Source of the DNA: Nitrosomonas sp. Nm84
Lineage (GTDB): Bacteria; Pseudomonadota; Gammaproteobacteria; Burkholderiales; Nitrosomonadaceae
DNA: 64,000 nt
Direction of reading: 5' to 3'
Assembly (NCBI RefSeq): GCF_003201565.1
Contig: NZ_QJJP01000003.1
Span: 102,418 to 166,417 of the forward strand
Position numbers and translations under genes: made by a program. Below, piece by piece: positions 46,393 to 54,817 of this stretch. The stretch's first letter is position 1, and every line of letters begins with the position of its first letter. The notes beneath the pieces were generated by a model that saw only the letters and a program-made list of their open reading frames with translations, was not told the origin of the DNA and ran no database searches.

Positions 46393-47808
46393 ATGAGTGA
46401 TGAATTGCCAGGAAGTTTTTCCAAACTGTACAAATACGTCAGGCAAATGGAACGTCGTATCATCAAATTACGACACATGACACTTTTTCACCGACCAATT
46501 CTGAGAGTTGTAAGTTTTGTGTTGATTTTTGTACTACTTATACCTCTCATTACTGCTGGGATCTTGCTGATCAACCGCACTCACACACAGTATGTTCTTC
46601 TCACGGGACCGGTGGGGAGCACAACAGCTTATATAGCTCCCCGAATCCAATCAATCCTTGAAGCGCCGGAATCGATTGAACAACTGCTCCACATCAATAT
46701 CGTGCCTAATTTTGAGTTGCGCCCATCTTGTGGAGGTCTTGATACCAATGCGCAGATAAATGCTGGTGTGGCTCACCTTGGGTTTGCTGAGGATGGTTTT
46801 ATCGGAAACTCGACCTCGTTTTCGTATTGCTCATCAGGTTCAAAACAGATTCAAGCAAATACGGAGAATACGGGAGAAACCAAGAAAGTCCGTGTATTGC
46901 TGAATTTATATAAATCCCCTCTCCATGTAATCGTACGTTCAAAGCTGAAACTCAATGATCTTCAAGAAATTCCATCCGGTACTAAGGCCTATCTTGGCGG
47001 AGACGGAAGTTCGACGTATTCTGTTACCCAATTAATCGTGGAACATTTTGGCCTGAATATTGATCGGAAAGGCCATGCGTTGAATTTCAATCAAGCTGCA
47101 CAAGCACTTGTCGATGGGGAGTTCGACGTCGCTTTCTTTCTAGCCGGACTCCATAACGAAGTTTTAAAATCCCTTCTACAACAAGGTAGTGAGTTCCAGC
47201 TATTGCCTATCGCAAAAACCGAGAGCTTGCGAACACTCTTCCCATACCTTGAATCACTGCAAATTCCGCCCGCAGTTTATACGAATGTTCAGAGTGAGGT
47301 CGAAACCATTGGCACTCATACCGTTCTGGTGGCATCAACTGCACTCAGAGATTACGAAGCTTACGAAATAACAAAGAAAATAGCTGTGCATATCCAGGAC
47401 CTCCTCTGGGATGTGCCTCTCAATTCAGCACGCATTATTGATAATGATCCCTCAAAGGACTTATTTTATCCAATTCATGATGGTGCTCGCCGCTTTTTTA
47501 CTCATAACCCACCATTTTTCCTGGATATAGCCATGCTAACGGGCATTGGCGCTTATTTCTCAGTGATCTACGCTTTCTATGTCATGTTAATTGAATTCGT
47601 CAAAGGCTATCGCATGTATCGATTCCAAACAACCATTGATTTGATCACGGAGCATGCGCAAATACTTGGAGATTCAACAAAATCGACGCTACTTGATACA
47701 CATCTTCAGAAGTTCCGACGTGTCGCACTGCGGCTTATGCGGCATAAGAAGATCACATACGAAGAATTCAATTATATTGAGGATTATATAAAAGCGTACA
47801 AACTCTAA
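46393..47808 (+). CDS. Membrane-anchored TAXI-family solute-binding protein
   Basis: 471 residues. A membrane segment at ~38-60 (VVSFVLIFVLLIPLITAGIL) follows a basic cytoplasmic tail. Residues ~65-360 match the TAXI family of TRAP-transporter binding proteins (AYIAPRIQ, GGLDTNAQINAGVAHLGFAE, GTKAYLGGDGSSTYSVTQL, FDVAFFLAGL). A second membrane segment at ~378-398 is followed by a basic, helical C-terminal cytoplasmic domain. The two anchors and the absence of TRAP permease genes suggest a sensor or scaffold role rather than simple uptake. Long low-GC leader upstream; only a weak AGAG site. Confidence 0.75.
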   Translation: MSDELPGSFSKLYKYVRQMERRIIKLRHMTLFHRPILRVVSFVLIFVLLIPLITAGILLINRTHTQYVLLTGPVGSTTAYIAPRIQSILEAPESIEQLLHINIVPNFELRPSCGGLDTNAQINAGVAHLGFAEDGFIGNSTSFSYCSSGSKQIQANTENTGETKKVRVLLNLYKSPLHVIVRSKLKLNDLQEIPSGTKAYLGGDGSSTYSVTQLIVEHFGLNIDRKGHALNFNQAAQALVDGEFDVAFFLAGLHNEVLKSLLQQGSEFQLLPIAKTESLRTLFPYLESLQIPPAVYTNVQSEVETIGTHTVLVASTALRDYEAYEITKKIAVHIQDLLWDVPLNSARIIDNDPSKDLFYPIHDGARRFFTHNPPFFLDIAMLTGIGAYFSVIYAFYVMLIEFVKGYRMYRFQTTIDLITEHAQILGDSTKSTLLDTHLQKFRRVALRLMRHKKITYEEFNYIEDYIKAYKL

Positions 47809-47902
47809 AATAAGATATACAGAATTTTGAGATGCGTTGTCAAAAATGGAGTCTACACGCTTATTCACCTAGTCAGTTTTCAATCGGCACAGATGTTCAA
47901 TT

Positions 47903-48106
47903 TTAAATCGGTATCAACACCCACCCCGTCTGTGTTGCCGCCAGGATAGCCAACGTGGTGGCATAACCGAAAAAAGCACCCGCCAGAAAGCCGCGGATCA
48001 GTAGCTGTTTAACTGGCAAACACGCTTTCTTGGCGCCTGCCTGCAACATATTTTCGACGATTTCTTCCGGTTTCATATATGCCACGTCATACACTCCCTG
48101 GGTCAC
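47903..48106 (-). pseudogene. Formate/nitrite transporter (FNT) family, N-terminal fragment
   Basis: 67 residues. YMKPEEIVENMLQAGAKKAC and LLIRGFLAGAFFGYATTLAI are the start of FNT channels (FocA/NirC type, ~270-290 residues): the N-terminal helix and first membrane segment. The frame stops after TGWVLIPI, exactly where similarity would continue into the second membrane segment. The truncation point abuts a sequence with a repeated TTCAAT/AATCGG motif, perhaps a lost IS end. It cannot form a channel. Confidence 0.62.
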
Positions 48107-48182
48107 AAGTTCTCAAATCCGAGGCATGCGATTTGAGCGCATAATCAGGCTGAATTCGCTTCTGAATGCATGGAAAGTCGTG

Positions 48183-49400
48183 TTACCTCGAATCTATTTC
48201 AGGCAAGAAAATTTGCAGCAGATCATTGAGAAAACGTCTGCCCAGCACAGTAGGTTTGATACGGTGATAATCGTGCACCAGCAGGCCGCGATGTTCGGCT
48301 TCGTCCAATTGTTGCTGCACGACAGTGATGGGCAAGCCCGTGCGTTCCTGAAACAGCGTCGTATCAAACCCGCCATTAAGCCGCAGTGCGTTCATCATAA
48401 ATTCAAAACCACGATCACTAGGCGTCAATTCATGCTGCGTTTGGGCCAGTGATTCGTGTGCATTCGCTTTGGCCAGATATTCTTTGGGCTGCTTGTAGCG
48501 CATCTGGCGCACGATTTTATCGGCAAAGCTGATTTTGCTGTGCGCACCCGCACCAATGCCCAGATAATCCCCAAATAACCAATAATTCAGGTTATGGCGT
48601 GATTCCTTTCCTGCCTGCGCAAATGCTGACGTTTCATAGTGACGGTACTGATGGCGCGCGGTGGTTTGCTCGATCATGTCCTGCATTGCCGCCGCCTGCT
48701 CGTCATCGGGCAAATTGGGTGGAAAGCGATGAAACAGCGTATTGGGTTCCAGCGTTAAATGATAGGCTGAAATATGCGTAACTCCCAGACTGCACGCGGT
48801 TTCAATATCCGCCTGTGCTGCCGTCAGTGTTTGCCCGGGCAATGCATACATCAGATCAAGATTGATATTGTCAAAATTCTTGAGCGCGATTTCCACCGCA
48901 CGATGCGCTTCCTGATCATCGTGCACACGGCCTAATGCCCTCAAGTGTTGCGGATTAAAGCTTTGTATGCCGATCGACAAGCGATTGATGCCAGCCGCAC
49001 GAAAATCGGCAAATTTTTGCGCTTCAAAGGTGCCGGGATTGGCTTCCATTGTGACTTCGGCAAAATGTTCCAGCGGCAACAATGTGCGCACTGCCGTCAA
49101 GATCGTATCAATCGCTTTGGCACTGAATAAACTGGGTGTGCCGCCACCAAAAAATACGCTGCTCAAGCGCCGTCCCCAAACATCTGCCAACGCGAATTCG
49201 AGATCGCGTATCAGTGCCGCAACATATTCATCCTCGGGTGCTTGACTGCCCTCCCCGCGAATTTCATGCGAATTAAAATCACAATAGGGGCATTTTTTTA
49301 AGCACCACGGAATATGAATATACAAACTCAGTGGCGGCAGTGATTTGAGCTTAGGCGATTGCAAGTCCAATGATATCGTACCCGGAAATGGCTTACCCAA
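48183..49400 (-). CDS. hemW: Radical SAM heme chaperone HemW
   Basis: 405 residues. LYIHIPWCLKKCPYCDFNSH has the radical-SAM CxxxCxxC motif; SVFFGGGTPSLFSAKAIDTI, EANPGTFEAQKF and RLSIGIQSFNPQHLRALGR follow the HemW/HemN-like pattern, and the C-terminal HemN_C domain is present. HemW binds heme and delivers it to respiratory enzymes; it does not oxidise coproporphyrinogen. The only plausible start is TTG, at 49400 or ~25 bp later, overlapping the end of the upstream permease gene by 8 bp. Confidence 0.9.
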   Translation of the reverse strand: MGKPFPGTISLDLQSPKLKSLPPLSLYIHIPWCLKKCPYCDFNSHEIRGEGSQAPEDEYVAALIRDLEFALADVWGRRLSSVFFGGGTPSLFSAKAIDTILTAVRTLLPLEHFAEVTMEANPGTFEAQKFADFRAAGINRLSIGIQSFNPQHLRALGRVHDDQEAHRAVEIALKNFDNINLDLMYALPGQTLTAAQADIETACSLGVTHISAYHLTLEPNTLFHRFPPNLPDDEQAAAMQDMIEQTTARHQYRHYETSAFAQAGKESRHNLNYWLFGDYLGIGAGAHSKISFADKIVRQMRYKQPKEYLAKANAHESLAQTQHELTPSDRGFEFMMNALRLNGGFDTTLFQERTGLPITVVQQQLDEAEHRGLLVHDYHRIKPTVLGRRFLNDLLQIFLPEIDSR

Positions 49401-51903
49401 CCTTGCGCAAGGTCAATAGCGGCGGGCTTGACAGCGCCGAACGCGTACCCAGCAAGCCGGCCAGCAAAACGCCGATCACGCCGACAACTGTACCGATTAG
49501 CCAGATCCAGGGATTAAACGTGTAGTCGAGATGCAAAATATGTTTACCGATCACATAACCAAGCGCGCTGGCGCCTGCCGAAGCAAATAATCCGGATAAC
49601 CCGCCCAATATCACAAATTCAGCCGCCCAGGCGCGCGATAATTGCTCACGTCTGGCACCCAGCGCTCTGAAAATAGCTGCTTCATAAATGCGCTCATCCT
49701 GCGTGGAAGCAATCGCCGCATACAGCACGGCAAAACCGGCCAGCATGGTAAACAGGAAAACAAATTCAATGGCTTGGGAAACTTGCCGAATCATTTGCTG
49801 CACTTGATTGATGACCACGGCCACATCAACCACCAGAATATTCGGGAAAGTCCTGACAAGCTCATGAATCATGTCGACTTCTGTCGGCGGCACATAAAAA
49901 CTGGTGATATAACTGGCCGGAAAATTCTCCAGCAAGCCGGGTGGCACTACAACAAAAAAATTAACCCGGAAAGTATCCCAGTCTACTTTTCTCACGCTGG
50001 TGATTCTGGCCGAAAAATGACTGCCCGCAACATCGTAAGTCAATTCATCGCCCAGCTTGACACCAATCGTTTTGGCAATACCCTCTTCAATCGACAACAC
50101 GGCCTCGCGCGTATCTTCTTTCCACCAGGAGCCCTGAACAATCTGATTATCCAATGCCAACCGGTCCGCCCATGACAGGTTGAACTCGCGTCGGATATGC
50201 CTTTCAGCATGCGGATCATCAGTATAATCTTCCGGCGACACATTCTTGCCATTGATCTTGATCAGACGGCCCCTGACCATTGGAAACATGGGCGGATGCG
50301 CAATGGCATATTGCTGAAAAAATTCTTCCAGCGGTTCCAATTGGTCTGCTTGGATATTCACCAGAAAATGATTGGGTGCATCAGGCGGTAAGCTGGCATG
50401 CCAATCCTTAATCAGATCATCCTGAATCAGCGTCAACACCAGCAATGCCATCAAACCCAGTCCCAGTGCCACCGCTTGCAATACACTTGAAGCCGCACGG
50501 CGGCGAATGCTGGCCAAGCCGTACCGCCAAGCACCACCGGCTTGATGGCGCAAGCTCGATAAGACTTTGATCAACAACCAGCCCAGACCGCTAAAAATGG
50601 CAATAGCCGATATAAATCCCGCAACGATATATAGCCCCAATTTCAGGTCTTGCGCTTTCCAGATGAACAACAGCGACAAAGCTGCCAATCCCAACAAGTA
50701 GCCCGCCATACTATGCGCGTTCGATAAGCCGATATCTCTGCGCAATACCCGTAACGCGGGAACGCTGCGTAAATTGAGTACCGGCGGCAACGCAAAACCT
50801 ACCAATAATACCAAGCCAACCAGCAGGCCGTGCAGTGCTGGCAACCATGTAGGCCAAGGCAGTGCGGTGTCGACAAGACCCGTCAACCAATGTGTCAGAA
50901 TTTCCTGCGCTGCAAAACCGATCAAACAACCGATACTGCTGGCGATAATACCGAGTGCAATAAAATAATATAAATACAGACGAAACAATTGCTGCTGGCT
51001 GGCTCCCAGACTGCGCATCACTGCGCACCCATCCAGATGGCGCTGGGTAAACCGACGCACTGCTAATGCAATCGCCGCCGCAGCCAAGACAACACTGGCC
51101 AGCGCCGCCAGACTCAAGAATTTTTCCGCACGTTCCAATGCGGCCTTAATCTCAGGACGCGCATCCCGGATACCTTCGATTCTCTGCGTTTTGGTCAGCT
51201 GGGTTTTTGCCCAGTCGCGAAATTGCTGGACTCCCTTAACTTCGCCGGCTACCAGTAAATTATAAGAAATGCGACTGCCCTGTTGTATTAATTCAGTTTC
51301 CGGCAAGTCGACTGCATTCATCATGACGCGCGGCCCCATATTGATGAATCCCACCGAATGGTCCGGTTCACGCACAACTAATTCGGTTACGGTCAATTGT
51401 GTGGCACCGACATCAACTACGTCACCGCCTTTAAGATCGAGCCGTGTCATGACTTTCTCATCCACCCAGATAGTGCCTGGTTGTGGAATTCCGGTCGCCG
51501 CTTGAATTTGCGGTTGCGACATCAGATTTCTTGATGATCTGCTGGCCAGGTGAACGCGCCCACGCAATGGATAGCCTTCCGTGACTGCTTTAATCTCAGT
51601 CAGCAGATTGTTATCTCCATTGGAAACCATGCTGGGAAATTTGGTCATGGATGAAACCGTCAATCCAAGTTGACTGGCTTTATCAGCATAATGCTCAGGG
51701 AGGGGCTGGCTCGAGATAACCAGTAAATCTGCTCCCAACAGTTGATTGCTCTCGCGAGCAAGTGCCATTTCTACGCGATCCGCAAAAAATCCTACCGTCG
51801 TCAATCCGCTAATTGCGATGATCAACGCCAAGACCAAAACATTGAGTTCACCTGCGCGCCAATCACGACGGAGCATGCGAAACGAAAGCTTAAAATAACT
51901 CAT
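49393..51903 (-). CDS. ABC transporter permease, YbbP/FtsX family
   Basis: 836 residues with about ten membrane segments and large periplasmic domains after the first. The N-terminus SYFKLSFRMLRRDWRAGELN, the RFTQRHLDGCAVMRSLGASQ segment and the C-terminal FtsX domain (FRALGARREQLSRAWAAEFV) are typical of E. coli YbbP. ATG at 51903 is preferred over TTG at 51909. With the ATPase gene just upstream it forms the YbbAP complex, a MacB-like or Lol-like mechanotransmitter of uncertain substrate. tesA lies beyond, as in E. coli. Confidence 0.87.
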   Translation of the reverse strand: MSYFKLSFRMLRRDWRAGELNVLVLALIIAISGLTTVGFFADRVEMALARESNQLLGADLLVISSQPLPEHYADKASQLGLTVSSMTKFPSMVSNGDNNLLTEIKAVTEGYPLRGRVHLASRSSRNLMSQPQIQAATGIPQPGTIWVDEKVMTRLDLKGGDVVDVGATQLTVTELVVREPDHSVGFINMGPRVMMNAVDLPETELIQQGSRISYNLLVAGEVKGVQQFRDWAKTQLTKTQRIEGIRDARPEIKAALERAEKFLSLAALASVVLAAAAIALAVRRFTQRHLDGCAVMRSLGASQQQLFRLYLYYFIALGIIASSIGCLIGFAAQEILTHWLTGLVDTALPWPTWLPALHGLLVGLVLLVGFALPPVLNLRSVPALRVLRRDIGLSNAHSMAGYLLGLAALSLLFIWKAQDLKLGLYIVAGFISAIAIFSGLGWLLIKVLSSLRHQAGGAWRYGLASIRRRAASSVLQAVALGLGLMALLVLTLIQDDLIKDWHASLPPDAPNHFLVNIQADQLEPLEEFFQQYAIAHPPMFPMVRGRLIKINGKNVSPEDYTDDPHAERHIRREFNLSWADRLALDNQIVQGSWWKEDTREAVLSIEEGIAKTIGVKLGDELTYDVAGSHFSARITSVRKVDWDTFRVNFFVVVPPGLLENFPASYITSFYVPPTEVDMIHELVRTFPNILVVDVAVVINQVQQMIRQVSQAIEFVFLFTMLAGFAVLYAAIASTQDERIYEAAIFRALGARREQLSRAWAAEFVILGGLSGLFASAGASALGYVIGKHILHLDYTFNPWIWLIGTVVGVIGVLLAGLLGTRSALSSPPLLTLRKVG

Positions 51904-52005
51904 GAACAAAAACGCCGCCTTGTTGAGAATATATGATGATGTTTATTATAGATGCTGCGATTCTGTGCCGCACCCAATTCGATCGCGATTGTTCACAACG
52001 ATTGC

Positions 52006-52692
52006 CTATTTCACCAGCTTACCATCCGCCAATCGAATTTGCCGCGAACATCGCTGCGACAATGTTTCATCATGGGTAACCAGAACCAATGTCGTGCCAT
52101 GTTCACGATTGAGTTCGAACATCAGTTCGATAATTTGTATACCGGTTGCCGAATCAAGATTTCCGGTCGGCTCATCCGCCAGCAACAATTTGGGATCCGT
52201 CGCAAAAGCCCGTGCAATCGCAACCCGCTGTTGCTCACCACCGGACAACTGTTTGGGGTAATGATGTAAACGCAGCGCCAATCCAACACGGTCCAGCAGT
52301 CGCCGCGCTGTCGCTTCAGCATTGCTGGCAGCAGTGAGTTCCAGCGGCAACATCACATTTTCAATGGCTGTCAGCGCAGGAAGCAATTGGAACGATTGGA
52401 ATACAAACCCCAGAATCTTACCTCGTAAAGCGGCTCGGCTATCTTCATCCAAGGTAAAAATATCGATATCATCCAACTGAACTTTCCCTGATGTCGGCAA
52501 ATCCAACCCAGCAAGTAGTCCCAACAAAGTTGACTTACCTGAACCCGATGCACCTATAATCGCAACCGCTTCACCTGCATTCACCTGCAAATCGATATCC
52601 TGTAATATCGTTAACTGTTTGTCGCCCGTATTGACTTGTTTGGTAAGTGCCTGAGTCCAGAGAATCGGTTGTTTAACAAGATGATCTAACAT
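52006..52692 (-). CDS. ABC transporter ATPase, YbbA/LolD family
   Basis: 228 residues: Walker A GASGSGKSTLLGLLAG, Q-loop FVFQSFQLLPALTAIENVML, signature LSGGEQQRVAIARAFATDP, Walker B LLLADEPTGNLDS, H-loop VTHDETLSQRC. The ATG at 52692 has AAGGAAA at a good distance and gives the family N-terminus; a longer frame to 52800 would run through the tesA signal peptide region. Its start codon overlaps that of divergent tesA by two bases (CATG). It powers the YbbP-like permease encoded next. Confidence 0.9.
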   Translation of the reverse strand: MLDHLVKQPILWTQALTKQVNTGDKQLTILQDIDLQVNAGEAVAIIGASGSGKSTLLGLLAGLDLPTSGKVQLDDIDIFTLDEDSRAALRGKILGFVFQSFQLLPALTAIENVMLPLELTAASNAEATARRLLDRVGLALRLHHYPKQLSGGEQQRVAIARAFATDPKLLLADEPTGNLDSATGIQIIELMFELNREHGTTLVLVTHDETLSQRCSRQIRLADGKLVK

Positions 52693-53338
52693 GAAAAAAA
52701 ATTTCCTTATTATTCTGATTTTCTTTTTTACTTTCACTACCCCTGTCGCAGCAACGACGACAAAAACCGTTATGGTTTTTGGTGATAGTCTATCTGCCAA
52801 CTATGGCATACCAATCGAAGCTGGCTGGGTTGCATTATTGACACAGCGACTTCAGCCTGAATTCGCTGATTATCAAATCATCAATGCAAGTATCAGCGGT
52901 GAAACAACGCTTGGAGGGCGCAAGCGAATCGAACAAGCGCTTGAGAAACACCGCCCTGAGATTGTTATTCTTGAGCTTGGCGCTAATGATGGTTTGCGCG
53001 GTGCATCTATAAAATCTATCTACGAGAATCTGGAAGCCATTATTAAAATATGTCAAAAAAATAATGCATTGGTTTTACTTGCCGGTATGCAGCTACCTCC
53101 CAATTATGGTATTACCTACACACAAAAGTTCCAAGCAATTTTTCCGCAGTTAGCTGAAAATTATCACATCAAACTAATACCATTTCTACTCGCTGGTTTC
53201 GGTGACAAGAACGATTTTTTTCAATCTGACGGTATTCACCCTAATGAAATCGCACAGAAGAAAATTGCAGAAAATGTTTGGGAAGTTTTGCAAACCATGT
53301 TTAAAAATGAACAGGTTGCCGCCACACCCGATATATGA
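52691..53338 (+). CDS. tesA: Periplasmic GDSL esterase / thioesterase I / lysophospholipase L1
   Basis: 215 residues with a signal peptide (FLIILIFFFTFTTPVAA). The SGNH blocks are VFGDSLSANYGI (Ser), ISGETTLGG (Gly), LGANDGLRG (Asn) and DGIHPNEIAQ (Asp/His). It hydrolyses acyl thioesters and esters in the periplasm. The divergent tesA - ybbAP layout is the same as in E. coli. The ATG overlaps the ATPase start codon on the other strand, and no clear ribosome-binding site precedes it. Confidence 0.9.
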   Translation: MKKNFLIILIFFFTFTTPVAATTTKTVMVFGDSLSANYGIPIEAGWVALLTQRLQPEFADYQIINASISGETTLGGRKRIEQALEKHRPEIVILELGANDGLRGASIKSIYENLEAIIKICQKNNALVLLAGMQLPPNYGITYTQKFQAIFPQLAENYHIKLIPFLLAGFGDKNDFFQSDGIHPNEIAQKKIAENVWEVLQTMFKNEQVAATPDI

Positions 53339-53381
53339 CTCGCGATAATTATATCACTTCATTTTCTTAAGGCTAACCCAA

Positions 53382-54377
53382 TCAAGCTTGCAATGAATGA
53401 TCCAATTGATCCACAAATTTCTGCAGATCTTTCGATAAAGGGGATTGTAGTATCATGCGTTCCATTGAAACCGGGTGTGTTATTTGCAGCGTATGCGCAT
53501 GTAGAAACATTCGCGTTAAATGATTTCGACCATTTGCTTTCGCAAGTTGCTTGTTCATCTCAAAATTGCCATATTTATCATCACCAATGATAGGAAATCC
53601 AAGATGGGCAAGATGAACACGAATTTGATGTGTGCGACCGGTTTTCAATTCGGCGTCAAGTAAACTGAAATCCTTCCACGATTTCTGTAGCTTAAATATG
53701 GTGTGCGCCGGCATTGCTTTTGTGCCTGTATTCTCACCGTTTGATATCGCAACACGCCGTTCACCTGTAGCAGTTACATATTTATTTAAAGCCAGTGTGA
53801 CATGTTGTTTGGCGTTATGCCACTCTCCTTGGACCATCACCCAATAATGCTTCTCTGTTAAACCTTCGCGAATTTGCCGATGCAGTTCAACGAGTGCACT
53901 ACGTTTCTTTGCAAGCAACAAGACACCAGATGTTTCTCTGTCAAGACGATGTACCAATTCAAGGAATTTCCAGGATGGATTTTGTGCGCGTAATTGCTCG
54001 ATGACACCAAAACTGATGCCACTTCCGCCATGAACAGCCATACCACCAGGCTTTTCAATTACCAGCACCGCATCATCTTCAAATATTTTCTTGAATGTAA
54101 AAAAATTTGCCGCAACCACGGAAGGTTTATGAGAAATACTTCTTTCAGCAATTTTAATCGGTGGGATTCTTACCATATCACCTAATTTCAAACGATAACT
54201 GGCATCTATTCGCTTACCATTAATACGCACCTGTCCACTTCTAAGCAACTGGTATATATGACTTTTTGGCACATCTTTATAACGCTTAAATAAAAAATTA
54301 TCAACCCGCTGATCCCATACCTCCTCTTCGATGTATATTTTTTCTACTGAGCGCATTGAGAAGTTTCTTGTGTGCAT
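53382..54377 (-). CDS. rluC: 23S rRNA pseudouridine synthase, RluC family
   Basis: 331 residues: N-terminal S4 domain (DNFLFKRYKDVPKSHIYQLL ... SGQVRINGKRIDASYRLKLG) and RluA-type catalytic domain with the Asp in ELVHRLDRETSGVLLLAKKR; LKTGRTHQIRVHLAHLGFPI is the C-terminal RNA-site motif. The position divergent from rne is the same as in E. coli, where rluC lies next to rne, supporting RluC (U955, U2504, U2580) over RluD. Confidence 0.92.
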   Translation of the reverse strand: MHTRNFSMRSVEKIYIEEEVWDQRVDNFLFKRYKDVPKSHIYQLLRSGQVRINGKRIDASYRLKLGDMVRIPPIKIAERSISHKPSVVAANFFTFKKIFEDDAVLVIEKPGGMAVHGGSGISFGVIEQLRAQNPSWKFLELVHRLDRETSGVLLLAKKRSALVELHRQIREGLTEKHYWVMVQGEWHNAKQHVTLALNKYVTATGERRVAISNGENTGTKAMPAHTIFKLQKSWKDFSLLDAELKTGRTHQIRVHLAHLGFPIIGDDKYGNFEMNKQLAKANGRNHLTRMFLHAHTLQITHPVSMERMILQSPLSKDLQKFVDQLDHSLQA

Positions 54378-54817
54378 AATTGTTGTTTTATTTATAATTT
54401 GTGCATTAATTTTAGTAAAAATTTGATTCTGCTTGTTTCTTTTTAGAACTCATACTGTAAAATTCATGTGTTAGTCAAAAATTGGACTTTGTTTATTTTG
54501 AAGTTCTATGACGTATCAATAAAATTGACGTAACGCAAAGTTCTATTTGGAATTTTATGTAAAATCTGTTACCTTAAACGAATAAATAAAGCAAGCACAA
54601 AAGATTCCCCTAGCCCAGGCATTAACAAAATAAAAATTCTCTACAAAAATAAATAGCAAAACAATATCCTAACAAAAAGAAATACATAATTGACAAACAA
54701 ATATTATAATAAAACTGCAAAACCTAAACCTCGTCATTACAACTACGTATACCACAAAAATCTATCCGATAATTTCATGGATAGTGTACTTATAAATAGA
54801 ACACGTAAGGTTTGTAA
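54378..54817 (+). promoter_or_regulatory. Long AT-rich leader and promoter region between rluC and rne
   Basis: 440 bp, strongly AT-rich (about 70 percent by eye), without a frame. It serves both divergent genes. In E. coli the ~360-nt rne leader lets RNase E control its own mRNA; a long leader in the same place suggests the same control here, but no conserved hairpin could be matched by eye. Confidence 0.5.
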
